A stretch of DNA of 64,000 nucleotides from Liolophura sinensis. Lineage: Eukaryota > Mollusca > Polyplacophora > Chitonida > Chitonidae. The position numbers were made by a program, and so were the translations under genes. The notes below the pieces were generated by a model. It did not search any database and was not told the DNA's origin. It worked only from the letters and a program-made list of their open reading frames with translations. Positions 49,501-59,489 of the stretch are shown here, piece by piece. The DNA is taken from NCBI RefSeq assembly GCF_032854445.1, contig NC_088295.1, forward strand, positions 30,250,470 to 30,314,469, given 5' to 3'. How positions within the stretch are numbered: position 1 is the first letter of the stretch; the number at the start of each line of letters is the position of its first letter.

Positions 49501-51489
49501 AAAGAAACTTATGTTGACGTGATTTGAAATGGTGACGTAAAGCAGCCTGTTGAGCTGAAATTTGAATTAAACTTACCTCAGTTGACTAAGTTGTCCTCAT
49601 TGTGTAAGTTTATGTAAATTTGACAGCTCCAATCAGACGTAAAACAACGGTGCACCTTCACCTAACTTGCTGAACAGGGACAAAATCAGAGTTTTTTGGA
49701 TTACCTGATAATTTCAAGGATGCACATTGAGACGGTGACTCGGAAGTGCTGTAATAGAGAGGAGATTTTAATACGAAAACACCCACTTTGTGCAGAATAC
49801 AATGCGTGGATGGAAACACATAACAGCCTTGGCCTTTGAACAAAAACAGCTGGACTCGCCAGGGTGCTAGAGCTAATATTAACGTACACGCCCGATTTAC
49901 CCCTCTATTTATTCATAGTTATTTGCTTTTTGGACAGATTTGAATCAAACAGAATACCGAGGACCGATACCTATTACCGGACCAGAGAGGAGTCTGATCT
50001 TGCCTATAGGCTTACAGTACCTTTGTCCCACGGCGGTGTCAGTGATCGGCCTGGGGGCAGTGTCCGCCGCGGTCATGTCGTCAGCCGACTCTTGTATACT
50101 CTCCACAAGCTCCGTCTTCGCTCACAACATATGGAGAAACATCTTACGACCCAATGTACGTTACCCTATTATAGTCTTCGCAACAGATAAGCAGACGTAC
50201 AAGTCGCTTGATCTGTCCATCTCTCGATCTTTGTGCTTGTTGATCAGTAATTTTGTTTTTAATGGGGCTATTCAGTTAATAAGAGGCTTGAGTACAAGAT
50301 GACATGAACTTTTGCGGAATGTCGTAGATGTTGCAAATCTAAGACTGGCTTTATGAAAGGCAATAATCGGGCTCTGCCATAAAAGTTAGCAGTTATGACC
50401 TTTAAGTTATAAAGCATCCAGAGAGATTACTTCTAAATGCATTTTATGTTTCTAGCAGGAAACCTTTAAAAATCGGTGTAAGTTGGAGCACTAAAGATAT
50501 GTTTTCAGACCTAGTTTTGTTACTATACTCAGTATTTTCACTTACACGAAGTCGATCAGTTTTGTGGGTGGAGGAAACCCTGCATGCTTAATCCACTGAC
50601 TTTTGATAAATAACTGACGAAAACTTTGACGATTACTGACAAGCTTTCTCACATGTGACGTAGTAATATTTGCACCATGTTCTTGGAAGACAAGTGATCT
50701 TCATTGAACGTTAGATTGCACAAAAGACAAGCGATAGTCGTCGACTGGCATGCCTATTGTCAGCAGTGCCTCTGTTAGCTAGAGTGATCTGGTGCTAGAG
50801 CATGCTGTTATGATTATTGAACTGTTTTGGACAACTTCCAAGATCTGCACACAAGGGTTGCCCAAGTGACAATGCCATCATTTTGGGGAAATCCATCTTG
50901 GTGAATGACGTTCCTCGAGTAGATTTTCATCTTACATTCATATATGACTTTCACATTCCAGGCGTCAAACTCTGAGCTGATCTGGGTATTGAGAGTTGGC
51001 ATTCTTATCGCCCGCATACTGGGTTCGTTGATCGGAATAGTTGTGACCACGGTCTACGGCCTGTTTTTCCTCTGTTCAGACCTCATTTACGTCATCAACT
51101 TTCCACAGCTGGTCAGCGTCCTATGGATCCGCGTATCCAACAGTTATGGCTGTATCGCTGGATACCTCGTGGGTTTCTTTCTGAGGATAACGGGCGGCGA
51201 GCCACTCATCGGGATACCCAGCCTCATCAAGTATCCGCTATACGATGAGGTCATGGGGCAGCGGTTTCCGTTCAAGACATGCGCAATGCTATGCAGTTTG
51301 TTCACCATATTCGCCGTGTCTTACGTCACTGATTATGTTTTCCGTAATGGAATTCTGGATAGAAAGTTTGATTTCCTTAACTGCGCTGTACGGGAAGATG
51401 AACGACCTGAGGCTCTCCGAGATAGTGATAAAGATGGCGATAAACGTGCACCTTTGGCTACAGAAAATATCTCACTTAACCCTATGTGA
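43372..51489 (+). CDS. SLC5A7-like: High-affinity choline transporter-like Na+ symporter, frame broken in exons 3-4
   Basis: Eight exons: 43372..43546, 43821..43928, 45529..45683, 46375..46525, 47644..47793, 48710..48839, 49938..50155 and 50962..51489. All boundaries are GT-AG. The protein matches the sodium:solute symporter family and, within it, the choline transporter CHT1: [54 protein letters not shown] and [11 protein letters not shown]. Allowing four single-base corrections, the conceptual product is about 536 residues, against 580 in human CHT1; the shortfall is mainly in the C-terminal tail. In animals CHT1 imports choline with Na+ and Cl- into cholinergic terminals; whether this copy is neuronal CHT or a paralogue cannot be told. 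As given, exon 3 runs into a stop, so the reading frame is not continuous. Introns carry SINE fragments and two tandem-repeat arrays. Confidence 0.85.
43821..43928 (+). CDS. SLC5A7-like: Choline transporter-like, exon 2
   Basis: The acceptor is TTTTGTTTTTGTAG and the donor is ATAG|GTAAGT, phase 1 to phase 1. It encodes [14 protein letters not shown] and [15 protein letters not shown], the most family-diagnostic stretch of the N-terminal half. Confidence 0.87.
44756..44978. repeat. 72-bp tandem repeat, three copies, in transporter intron 2
   Basis: ACTGCTTTAGCCACTTGCAA, TAGTGCTAACATCTGGCTTA and TTTGCTGACCCTGGTT occur three times. Confidence 0.9.
45529..45683 (+). pseudogene. SLC5A7-like: Choline transporter-like, exon 3, with two frameshifts
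   Basis: From the acceptor TCATTGCAG the phase-1 frame reads GG then hits a stop at about 45582. The conserved [19 protein letters not shown] lies one base on, so the four bases 45534..45537 stand where three are expected. A second shift near 45637 separates RIGALLFIL from [16 protein letters not shown]. The length is 2 mod 3 where 0 is expected, agreeing with two extra bases. An alternative acceptor at 45508 would restore the first frame but not the second. Confidence 0.75.
46375..46525 (+). pseudogene. SLC5A7-like: Choline transporter-like, exon 4, with two frameshifts
   Basis: [18 protein letters not shown] is in the expected frame from the acceptor CTGTCACCAG. An extra T in the TTTT run (46426..46429) then shifts [16 protein letters not shown]. 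An extra C in CCC (46475..46477) shifts [14 protein letters not shown]. The last frame joins exon 5 in phase 0, so the downstream half is correctly framed. Both surplus bases lie in homopolymer runs. Confidence 0.75.
46624..46765 (-). repeat. Diverged SINE family 1 in transporter intron 4
   Basis: TATTTGATTGGTGTATAAAG, AAGAATATTTCACTAACAG, GGCGGCGGCCAGCAG and CACTCGACCATCCACAT. The middle is rearranged. It is antisense to the transporter. Confidence 0.7.
47034..47441. repeat. Minisatellite of about 29 bp, some 14 copies, in transporter intron 4
   Basis: CCTCCTGACTCCAGGCATAC, then CTGACAAA, repeats with variation. The array lies between broken exon 4 and intact exon 5. Confidence 0.88.
47644..47793 (+). 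CDS. SLC5A7-like: Choline transporter-like, exon 5
   Basis: The acceptor is CATCCTTTTTCAG and the donor is CAG|GTGGGT, phase 0 at both ends. It encodes [13 protein letters not shown], an extracellular-loop segment, and [16 protein letters not shown]. No lesion is seen. Confidence 0.85.
47931..47995 (+). repeat. SINE 3' end in transporter intron 5
   Basis: TATAAGTGAAATATTCTTGA and GTAAAACACCAATCAAATAG. Confidence 0.75.
48547..48659. repeat. Inverted repeat just before transporter exon 6
   Basis: ACAAAACTACGTAAATTTCG, then TAACTTTC (48547..48574), is inverted as GAAAAGTTACGAAAAATTTA, then TGTAAGTTTTGT (48628..48659). The loop is 53 bases. It ends 51 bases before the exon 6 acceptor. Confidence 0.65.
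48710..48839 (+). CDS. SLC5A7-like: Choline transporter-like, exon 6
   Basis: The acceptor is CCGTTTACAG and the donor is GCAG|GTAATG, phase 0 to phase 1. It encodes [16 protein letters not shown] and a Gly/Ala/Ile-rich membrane segment. No lesion is seen. Confidence 0.85.
49938..50155 (+). CDS. SLC5A7-like: Choline transporter-like, exon 7
   Basis: The acceptor is GCTTTTTGGACAG and the donor is AAT|GTACGT, phase 1 to phase 0. It carries an N-glycosylation-like NQTEY, then LQYLCP and [15 protein letters not shown], the symporter-family core. No lesion is seen. Confidence 0.87.
50521..50582 (-). repeat. Degraded SINE fragment in transporter intron 7
   Basis: ACTCAGTATTTTCACTTACA and GTGGGTGGAGGAAACCC retain the family 1 order. 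Confidence 0.5.
50962..51489 (+). CDS. SLC5A7-like: Choline transporter-like, exon 8 (last exon, stop TGA)
   Basis: The acceptor is TTTCACATTCCAG, phase 0. It encodes [43 protein letters not shown], a last membrane segment and a charged cytoplasmic tail ending ISLNPM. The tail is shorter than in vertebrate CHT1. Confidence 0.87.
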   Translation, partial: ASNSELIWVLRVGILIARILGSLIGIVVTTVYGLFFLCSDLIYVINFPQLVSVLWIRVSNSYGCIAGYLVGFFLRITGGEPLIGIPSLIKYPLYDEVMGQRFPFKTCAMLCSLFTIFAVSYVTDYVFRNGILDRKFDFLNCAVREDERPEALRDSDKDGDKRAPLATENISLNPM

Positions 51490-53164
51490 AGTTTTTATTT
51501 CTGACAATGCCTCCAAAAACAATGTGCATGTACCTCTCACATTTTCAAGCACTTTCGGAAGTGATATATTACGTGTAATACACCAAATGTACTAATGCCA
51601 TCCTACCGTCATACATGTGCATGCCTTGGTCAAAAGTGTATTAACTAATACTGGTATTAAGTCATATTTTATGTTTACAATTTAGCCCAAACTCAACAGC
51701 CACTGCTAGATGTTTAAAGTCAAATTATAACATACTATAGTTCATATTAAATGTTTTATTACTCAATCTGTTTTCTTTTTCATCATTATTTTTTTTCTTT
51801 GCTCATACAATATTGAAGACCTTGGTTTAAAGTTAAACCTGGTAGGAAGTTTTTGAACAACTGGGCCCAGGATAGCTCATAGCTTTTAATGGGATTCCTT
51901 TGCCCGCCGTCCCGTCCGCCTAGGCCGAGCTTTGTTTTGGGAATTACGCCTCTACCTAATGGATTCAGATTATGATATTTAATAAACCTTAAATATTTGT
52001 TTCATGCAAGTCACAATGAAGTCAAAGGTGAAAGTCACTCAAAAATCACGCATGTGCCAAATATGTTGTTACCAAGTTTCCGACTAAACTGTTCTCTATC
52101 TTAAGGCTGAGAAAGAACTAAATGGCTTTTGACGAAATTTGACAGAAGGGTAAGGTTATGTAAAAAGTTGAGAGAAAGTTGTTTTGATCAAATTTTCCAT
52201 GTATTCTATCTTTTCACTCAGATAATGTACCTGTATGCCAAGTATGTTTCTTTATTCCATATTTGAGACCATAAAAGCTGTTGCAACTTGTTCATGCTAT
52301 ATTGTGGTTAAAGGTCAAGGTCACTAAAAGGTTGCTCATTTGCTACAAATCTTGTCCCCAAGTTTCCGAGTAAAACGTTATTTCAGATTTCATAAAACTT
52401 CGTATATATCATCTGTACACTGAGGTTGTGAATTGGATAACTTTGAAAGATCATACAGAAGGTTATACAGAACATATGAGTAAAGGTGACAGATTCAATT
52501 TTTCCATCATTATACATATAAGATTAAACAACATATCTGTTTAATTGGGTCACGGACATCAGGGCTACATTTGTATTTGTCATTCACAAGCACATTTTCT
52601 AGTTATTTTACTATGTTTTTACCTTAGCACGCGTCATTTTACTGTTTCATGGATTTCCTCTCATTTAAAAAGGACGTTTTTGAACTGTTATAACGTGTTA
52701 ATTTCCTGACAGAAAGTCAACAATGTGCAACAAGGAAGCATTAAAAACAATTAAATAAAAACTATTAACCCTTATTACTTTTCCTCTTATTTTTACGTAT
52801 GTGCTTACTCTTTTGATCACTTTTGAGACAAAATTTATGTAGACATTTATACGTCGACTTTTATCTAGGAATATTCCGGCAGAAAGCGTCATGTTGGGAA
52901 TGGGAAATGCCATATAGGAAATGGAAACTATATTTTATTAAGGGGTTGAAAAAAAATAAGTGAGGGGTTTCTCAGTTATTATTTTCAATGGCTCTGGTGG
53001 TAACGCCTGCTTGTATCTTTCACCTCGATTGGTATATTTATGTCAGGGAATTTATTTTAATTCCGTGTGTGTGCTACAATATCTAATCAACACTCTTTGC
53101 AAGATGGTACCACTGAACCTCAAATCGGAGCTTGGTTTTAAATTTCATGAAATTATACGTGGGG
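51490..53164. repeat. 3' flank of the transporter gene with an old dispersed repeat
   Basis: AATAAA occurs at about 51979. The segments at 52010-52100 (AAAGGTGAAAGTCACTC...CCAAGTTTCCGA) and 52305-52390 (AAAGGTCAAGGTCACTAAAA...CCAAGTTTCCGAG) are diverged copies of one sequence. No further gene is seen. Confidence 0.4.
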
Positions 53165-53284
53165 AGGTCAGCTGGTAATCTGCGGACGATTTCCCCTGGC
53201 TCTGCCTTCATTATGCTGGTCGGCGCCGTATAAGTGAAACATTCTTGAGTACGGCGTAAAACACAAATCAAATAAATAAATAAA
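53165..53284 (+). repeat. SINE family 1, 5'-truncated
   Basis: GTAATCTGCGGACGATTTCC through ATTCTTGAGTACGGCGTAAA and AAATAAATAAATAAAC. Confidence 0.85.
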
Positions 53285-53381
53285 CCCCAGGCGCATCGTT
53301 TTCGTCAGTTTCGGAGTTTTTATTGTTGAGTTTCACTTTCTGACTGTTTACCTCACAGTCATGTGTAAAACAGTGAACGGC

Positions 53382-53646
53382 AACTCTAGCTATAGCTCAC
53401 ACGGTTAAAAGGCTGGCTTGTTGTTACTGTCTGGATCTTGACCAGCGAGGTAGTTAGTTCGGATCTTGCTCTTGCTCATTCGGCTGCGGTTGAATGTCAG
53501 GGTGTGTGTCAGTATCTGGCAAAAGGCGGTGATGGTATATCAGAGTATTCTGTTTTCTGACAACTCTTACGCCTGACCGCCGTCACATAATGTGAAAATT
53601 CTTCGGCCACATCATTTGAAACCGTTCAAACAAATAAATAAAATAA
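53382..53646 (+). repeat. SINE family 3, nearly complete but old
   Basis: A head-like segment (TAGCTCACACGGTTAAAAGG) leads to CTCTTGCTCATTCGGCTGCG, CAGTATCTGGCAAAAGGCGG, CTGACCGCCGTCACATAATG and an AAATAAATAAA tail. Confidence 0.6.
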
Positions 53647-53968
53647 CGAAGCTTACACAAAAATTTGAAATTATGATCTGGGGTCAAAGATTCTTAAACA
53701 TAACTAATGAAAGTTGTTTAACTGAGAAGCCTGCACACAGTAGACTGTAGTCGCTCGAGTAGTTTGGTGGTAAACCATTTGGGTTATATGTACGTGGATG
53801 AAAACATTCTTCAGCACACAATAAGAATGGCGTGTGGTAACTTGCATACAGACGTGTTGAATTCTAAAGGAAGACCCCTAACCTGTATTCACTCTTCACG
53901 CAAGATTTCAGAACAAACCATTCACAAGAGCGTGTTAACATGAGCCACGAGATTCAGTGATGATACAC

Positions 53969-54173
53969 CTGGATTGCGTGAGTAGGGCCCCACATAACAA
54001 TTTATCACAGATTCCGAAAAATCTTCACGTGTCACTTCGCTAAAAGTGGCAGTTTGATTTTCAAAGATATAAGCCGAGAGCACGTAGACCCGCAGGTCAG
54101 CGTCAATATTAATCGAATCCCGATTGGGTGAACTGGGTGAGCTATGTACAATTTCATTACAAGAAGCATACAT
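53969..54173 (-). CDS. Candidate exon of an unknown gene
   Basis: Open from an ATG at 54173 to a donor CCAG|GTGTAT. It reads INIDADLRVYVLSAYIFENQ and later SVINCYVGPYSRNP. The composition is protein-like and it has a plausible donor, but I do not recognise the family and see no second exon. Confidence 0.22.
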
Positions 54174-55125
54174 TCTTTCTATCCGTCATTGTGCATGTAT
54201 AACAATCGTGCTAAATACGGCTTTTCAAATAAAGCACTACATTGTATTTATGAACACAACTGAAAAATTATTGTCACACCAATAGCGAATATATTTCACT
54301 GAATATAACAGGTTTTTCAAAAACATTTTACGCAAAACAATCCCTCGCATAGCAAAATAGTTTATTTCAGCAAAATGAAGAGCGGTTGTTTGACCAATCG
54401 GCTGAATGATTTCCAAAACTCATAGCAGCAACGGTTTCACGTGGCTTCAAAAAATGAGAAAAAAATCAGACGTTTTCAGTTTTCAGTTTCCATCGGCATG
54501 CTTGTAACTTTAACATTCAAAAAATAAGTCGTGACGTGACGTAATGTGACCCATGGCTAGTTTCTACAGATTTATTGGAAATGAACGAACTTTGCAAAAT
54601 GTGTTGTTCTTTGACTTATCATATTTGATTTTGATCCGTTCAGTGGCTCTGGTGAAGATTGTTAAACAGTAACCTAACAAAATGGAAGAAAAATTAGGTC
54701 ACACCGAAAGATGATTTCTTTCCCTGTTACATGTACTTCTTCGCTACTACTTCTTCGCGTGGTTACTCACCTACAGTTTACTTCTGCCTAGACGAACAGT
54801 TTTACCTTTGAAGCCTAATAACAAAGGTGATAAAAAACAGTGGGGAATATCACTTTTATCGCTGACGGAAGTGCTGACATTTCACCTCTGTGTGAATAAT
54901 ATATTTAATGAGAAATGGCCCTATAGTTTTCCATTATGACCAACAGAATACCAACAGTCATCACAAACCTTGAAATCAGGAGCTGTTACGCATGTTTATT
55001 TTGATGATTTCCTGTTGATTCTGCGCATGGATGGCGAAAGATTATAGCTGGCCCTGACTTTAATATAGTGGCTGATACTTCAACTGCCTTGTATGTTCAG
55101 TTAACATCACCTAGATTTTATGTAC

Positions 55126-55345
55126 ATATATTTGATTTCATTGGTGTTTTACGCCGTTCTCAAGAATATTTCACTTAAGCGACGACGGCCAACATTGTAG
55201 TAGGAGGAAACATGAAAGAGAGCCTGGAGCCTACCTCCTGAGAGGAAGCCGGCATGAGCTGAACTCTCAGCGACTGCACTGGTGGGACTGATATTGTTCT
55301 AAACTACTGCTGCACTCTCTCTACTCGGCCACGAAAGCCTCTCTT
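55126..55345 (-). repeat. SINE copy with tRNA-Ser/Leu-like head
   Basis: A family 1 tail and part of the body (CATTGGTGTTTTACGCCGTT, GAAGCCGGCATGAGCTG), then on the minus strand GCTTTCGTGGCCGAGTAGAG as a possible A box. The body is internally deleted. Confidence 0.65.
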
Positions 55346-55445
55346 TCTGTTCATGTTCATGTGTATTTGATGACTGATACTCATTCGACCATTTTGCAAA
55401 TTTTGACGACAGAGAGTAAATGATTATGGCCCAATGCCTCTTCGC

Positions 55446-55683
55446 GTCCTCCGTGGACCGAGGCGGTTATCATAGGTCATGACCCATGAGCTTCTCACCA
55501 AGGCGGTCGCAGTGAGTTCATGTTCACCTCCTCTCCGGCCGTAAGTGGGAAGATCTGGCGGAAACCTGCGGATGGTTGTAGATTTCCCCGGGCTCTACCC
55601 CGTTTCCTCATCCATAATGCTGACCGCCGCCGTACAAATAAAATATTCTTGAGTACGGAATGAAAAGCATATCAAATAAATAA
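55446..55683 (+). repeat. SINE family 1, near full length
   Basis: A diverged head (CCTCCGTGGACCGAGGCGG), B-box region GCAGTGAGTTCATG, the body, and the 3' module ATTCTTGAGTACGGAATG with an AAATAAATAA end. It lies in inverted orientation to the copy 100 bases upstream. Confidence 0.85.
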
Positions 55684-56175
55684 CCACTCTTCAGCGCTAT
55701 TACAGCCATATCGTGGTTCAGTAAATTGGAAGAAATGTTTCAAACTGATTAGGACTATGTGATAGGTTTGGTTGACAATCGATTGATTTGTCACCGTTTT
55801 AAAGGTGTACATCACCTTATGACAGAAAATAGCTTCATTTACACAAATCAGTTCAGTTACTTCAAACAGCTAAAGGCATTTTTAAAAATATAGACTTACA
55901 CACTATAAACGTGTAACCCCTATTCTTTACCAGTCTCGCCGAGCTTAGCTTACCAGGTGTTGTAGTTACGTCAGTCGATGGTCTCATCGAGGCAGCGCAC
56001 TGACATACGTATTCATGACATACATTGAACACAAAAGCGTTAAATCCAACAATAACGCCTGTATGTGTCTACATGTACTTACATCAAGCTAGATGGTGTA
56101 CATGTAGCAAACGTGGCATACTGTTTACTGTCTGTTACCTAGATGGCTAAGCCAAAGGCATTAAGCACCTATTGA

Positions 56176-56282
56176 TGTATGCGGTGGTTTCCTCCAATCT
56201 CTGCGGTTTCCTTCACTCATGAAACTAGCCATCATCTTGCGAGTGAAATATGAGAAAAACACAAATCATATAAATATAACGA
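56176..56282 (+). repeat. Variant SINE 3' end (family 3-related)
   Basis: GCGGTGGTTTCCTCCAATCT, GCGGTTTCCTTCACTCATGA and CTTGCGAGTGAAATATGAG. The usual GAGTACGGCG step is replaced. Confidence 0.45.
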
Positions 56283-57272
56283 AAAGCTCCAAAAATGACC
56301 ATTTGCTATAGAATTTATAAATACATTTAATTTAAATGTTTTTAGATTGACACTCAAAAAATTACTTAATTCACAATAGAACCAGCATTTTGCACTACAA
56401 TTTGTCAGAGTGGTTTCTTATCGTGAATAAATAGATATCGATGCAATATATTGGATTTTGAACACGGTAACATATGACCATGCTAATTATATGGCATAAA
56501 TCACTGTCTAGACAGATGCTACATTTGAGAACAAAGACATTTTAATGTCTGTTTAATGTATGTTCTAATTATTTTATGTTTTATTACAGGGGCCAGAAAA
56601 AAATCTTAACGTTGGAGAACAGTAACTTAATACCGTTGTAGCACTTCCCATGTGTCAGTGCTCGAAACTGAAACCGGACAACAGTTAGGCTTAAGCTTAT
56701 ATATGTGTGTATTGTCAAGTATATATACAAGTGTAGAAATTTCACTTTCAGTCTGGCACGATGTTTATGTGGAAAAAACAAGTACAAGTATACGTGTAGT
56801 AAAACAGGAAGAGTCATGTGTCTTCGTTGTTCAAGGCGGACCTTCTGATGCCTGTTTCTTTGGTTTAAAGCCAAAGTGACAAATTTGGTTGGTGGTAGCG
56901 TTTTCTCACAAATATCCGCATATAGTCTATATTATAAACACTATATAGACGTAAAATGTGTGTAATCCCCACACGAATAGACCTAGTTCCTGTTCTACTA
57001 GTGGCCAGGAGGTGAGTGTCTGACGGGCGTCTCATAGACCGTGTGTATGCCTGTAATATCAATTGAAATCATGCAAACAGGGGAAGATCAAAGATTTGGG
57101 CGTGACTGCTGAGATACCCGATACTAAACTTCGTTCAGTCCTGGTCTTCACTTTCGACTATGCAAACAAATTTTAGGTTATACCATTGTTACTTCTAGAT
57201 ATTTCATATGTTAGCAGCTTATTCAAATATCAGCTTTCATAACTAAATGAAGATAACGTCGTGTTTACTTAC

Positions 57273-57356
57273 CTGGACGGATTTGAGAGATCTGAGAACT
57301 TTACTCGCGTGTCTCCAGGCCTCTCTTCGTTCGTCTTGGCCTTCTGTAGCGTCTTT
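57273..57356 (-). CDS. Candidate exon of an unknown gene
   Basis: An open 84-base segment with acceptor GACGAATGTAG and a perfect donor, CCAG|GTAAGT. It reads KDATEGQDERREAWRHASKV, then LRSLKSVQ, a charged helix-like sequence of normal protein composition. No neighbouring exon could be joined to it with confidence. It could be chance. Confidence 0.3.
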
Positions 57357-57537
57357 CTACATTCGTCATAAGAGCGATTTTAGCATATTAAGTTTTTGTA
57401 AGTAACAGATATTTTGACAGCTTTGTAAAATTTAAAGATATAAACTATAGGGACTTCGTATGTTAAAGTATCATGCATTTTCTGATTATAAGCACCACAA
57501 ATGGTAGGAGGCTGAACAATCTGATATTCTTCAGATA

Positions 57538-57676
57538 CTTTTATTTACTTTTTTCATCAGTATGTTATGCCGTTCTCAAGAATATTTAACTTGTACGACC
57601 AGCTGACGGCGGCGGCCAGCATAATGGTGAGAGGACACTGGGCAAAGCCCGGGGGAACCCATAGCCATCCGCAGGG
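57538..57676 (-). repeat. SINE family 1, 5'-truncated, with target-site duplication
   Basis: TTCTTCAGATA flanks it (57527..57537 and 57677..57687). The body shows a short internal insertion, CCAGCTGACGGCGG. Confidence 0.88.
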
Positions 57677-57789
57677 TTCTTCAGATATATATAAGCCCCA
57701 AAAAGTGTTATACGAATACTATATATATTAATTTATTTATATAATTATTGAGTGGTTCTTAAATTCAAACGTTCCCTACAGTTTTATCA

Positions 57790-57948
57790 TTTATTTACTT
57801 GACTGTATTCGTTATGAAAAGCATCCTAGAGAATATTTTACTTATGTGATTGCGGTCATGTCTGTGGTAGCGGAAGCTGTATGGAACCGGGAGAGAAACA
57901 CCTCTCTACGCCGGGCAATTGGCAGTCATGTTGACTTAAATCCACAAT
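57790..57948 (-). repeat. Old SINE copy interrupted by a younger one
   Basis: CTAGAGAATATTTTACTTAT, GATTGCGGTCATG and GAACCGGGAGAGAAACAC preserve the family 1 order with many changes. The next, fresh SINE is inserted at its right end. Confidence 0.5.
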
Positions 57949-57960
57949 CGAACCAACAGA

Positions 57961-58209
57961 TTTATTTATTTATTTATTTATTTGATTGGCGTTTTACGCC
58001 GTACTCAAGAATATTTCACTTATACGACGGCGGCCAGCATTATGGTGGGTGGAAACCGGGCAGAGCCCGGGAGAAACCCACGACCATCCGCAGGTTGCTG
58101 GCAGACCTTCCCACATGAGGCCGGAGAGGAAGCCAGTATGAGCTGGACTTGAACTCTTGAACTCTATGAGCTGGATTTGAACGCTAACCAACTGAGCCAC
58201 GGCAGTCCC
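57961..58209 (-). repeat. SINE family 1, young, with target-site duplication
   Basis: Little divergence from the consensus of the other copies, with a (TTTA)n tail. CGAACCAACAGA occurs at both ends (57949..57960 and 58210..58221). A short duplicated ATGAGCTGGA segment lies near the head. Confidence 0.93.
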
Positions 58210-59040
58210 CGAACCAACAGAAGTGGAATTGGAGAATGTACGTGAACTTATAGGTAAATGGCAGACCCCTTGTTTAGTATTCTATCTATGCTTGGTTGAT
58301 TTTCATATTTTCATTTGAAGTTCTTTGATTATAGCCAATTGTTAGCCAATTGTTTAACTTTTCTCATGGTTCTCGGAAGAAATGACCAGCGTGCATTATA
58401 CACAAAAAAGAAGAGTATATGATTATTTAAATTAAAGAACGATTAAAATTATGTTACCTCAATATTGAAGTATGAATAGACTTCCTATCATGTTTTGTTA
58501 CCAGGGCAATGAACGTCGCTTTTTTCACTGAGAAGCACATTCACTGTGTTTGAAACCATTTCCGTGGAAAATAATAAACTTTAAATTAAATCCTAAACAT
58601 CGCAGGTACAAAGAAATCACTGTTTTCCATAATAAGCTTACATATCAAATATAAAGGAAGTTGAAAAAAATAGCAGAAATGGCGTCTGCATATATCTTTG
58701 TAACTTATAGAAATCAAAAAAATAATCTACACGTACATTTGTGATGAGCATTTAGAACTACGCATCCCATTTTAGCTAATAAGGATTGGTCCATTTACAA
58801 ATGTGCATTGGTGACGTGTAAACGATGACATATTTTCAAATTTGAAAAAGGACCAAATTTCCAGTTATAACTTAAGTTTTAACCATTAAACGGGAATTTG
58901 CTCAAAAGAAATACACCTGACAATTATATTTTATAATGTTTTATATACTTGAGAAAGAAACTACATATAATCCATGCAGGAATGATACTCTGTTTTACCT
59001 TTTTAGAGGTACATGTAAGTAATATAATTACATACTAAAG

Positions 59041-59262
59041 GTAGAAATTTGTTTGTCATGGATATTCTCTGATATCCTCAGACACGCACGTAAATTCAAA
59101 ATGTTGCCTGACAACTCCTTTTTGTGCTGGAAAGCAAAGTGTCTCAAGTAACCGTATACCCATGGACTTGTGTGTATGGAGTGCTTGGTTACCATATTGT
59201 ACAAAGAACTGCGCCCTTCTTTCCAGCCACACCTATCCTTTAAACTACAGCTGCGTTCATGT
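59041..59262 (-). CDS. Candidate exon of an unknown gene
   Basis: It begins after a textbook acceptor (a T run then GTAG). It reads TKHSIHTSPWVYGYLRHFAF and NLRACLRISENIHDKQ, up to a possible donor GTATGT. The family is unknown, and the acceptor may be a chance product of a T homopolymer. Confidence 0.2.
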
Positions 59263-59489
59263 CTACAAAAAAAAAAAAACAAGAAGGAGACTACACAATT
59301 AACTTGTTATTTTTTATCCACTACGACTTTAATCTTACCTTTGTTTTAAAGTTTGTTAAGTTTTAAAATAGGTCAAACATCGACTGCCTGGGCATCTTTA
59401 ACAAAGGTGCCATAGCATTTAAAACAGAAGATAAAAATGGCTCCCATATAGAGAAAATTTGCTAGTAACCCTATATAATAGAATTTCAG

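Noticed and set aside
43300..51490. Programmed ribosomal frameshifting as the cause of the transporter frame breaks
   Set aside because: Four separate shifts in two exons, without slippery heptamers or a shared signal, are not how known programmed shifts work; error or decay is simpler.
55940..55995. Short minus-strand exon with donor CCTG|GTAAGC
   Set aside because: Only about 45 bases, with a weak acceptor and no partner exon; too little evidence.
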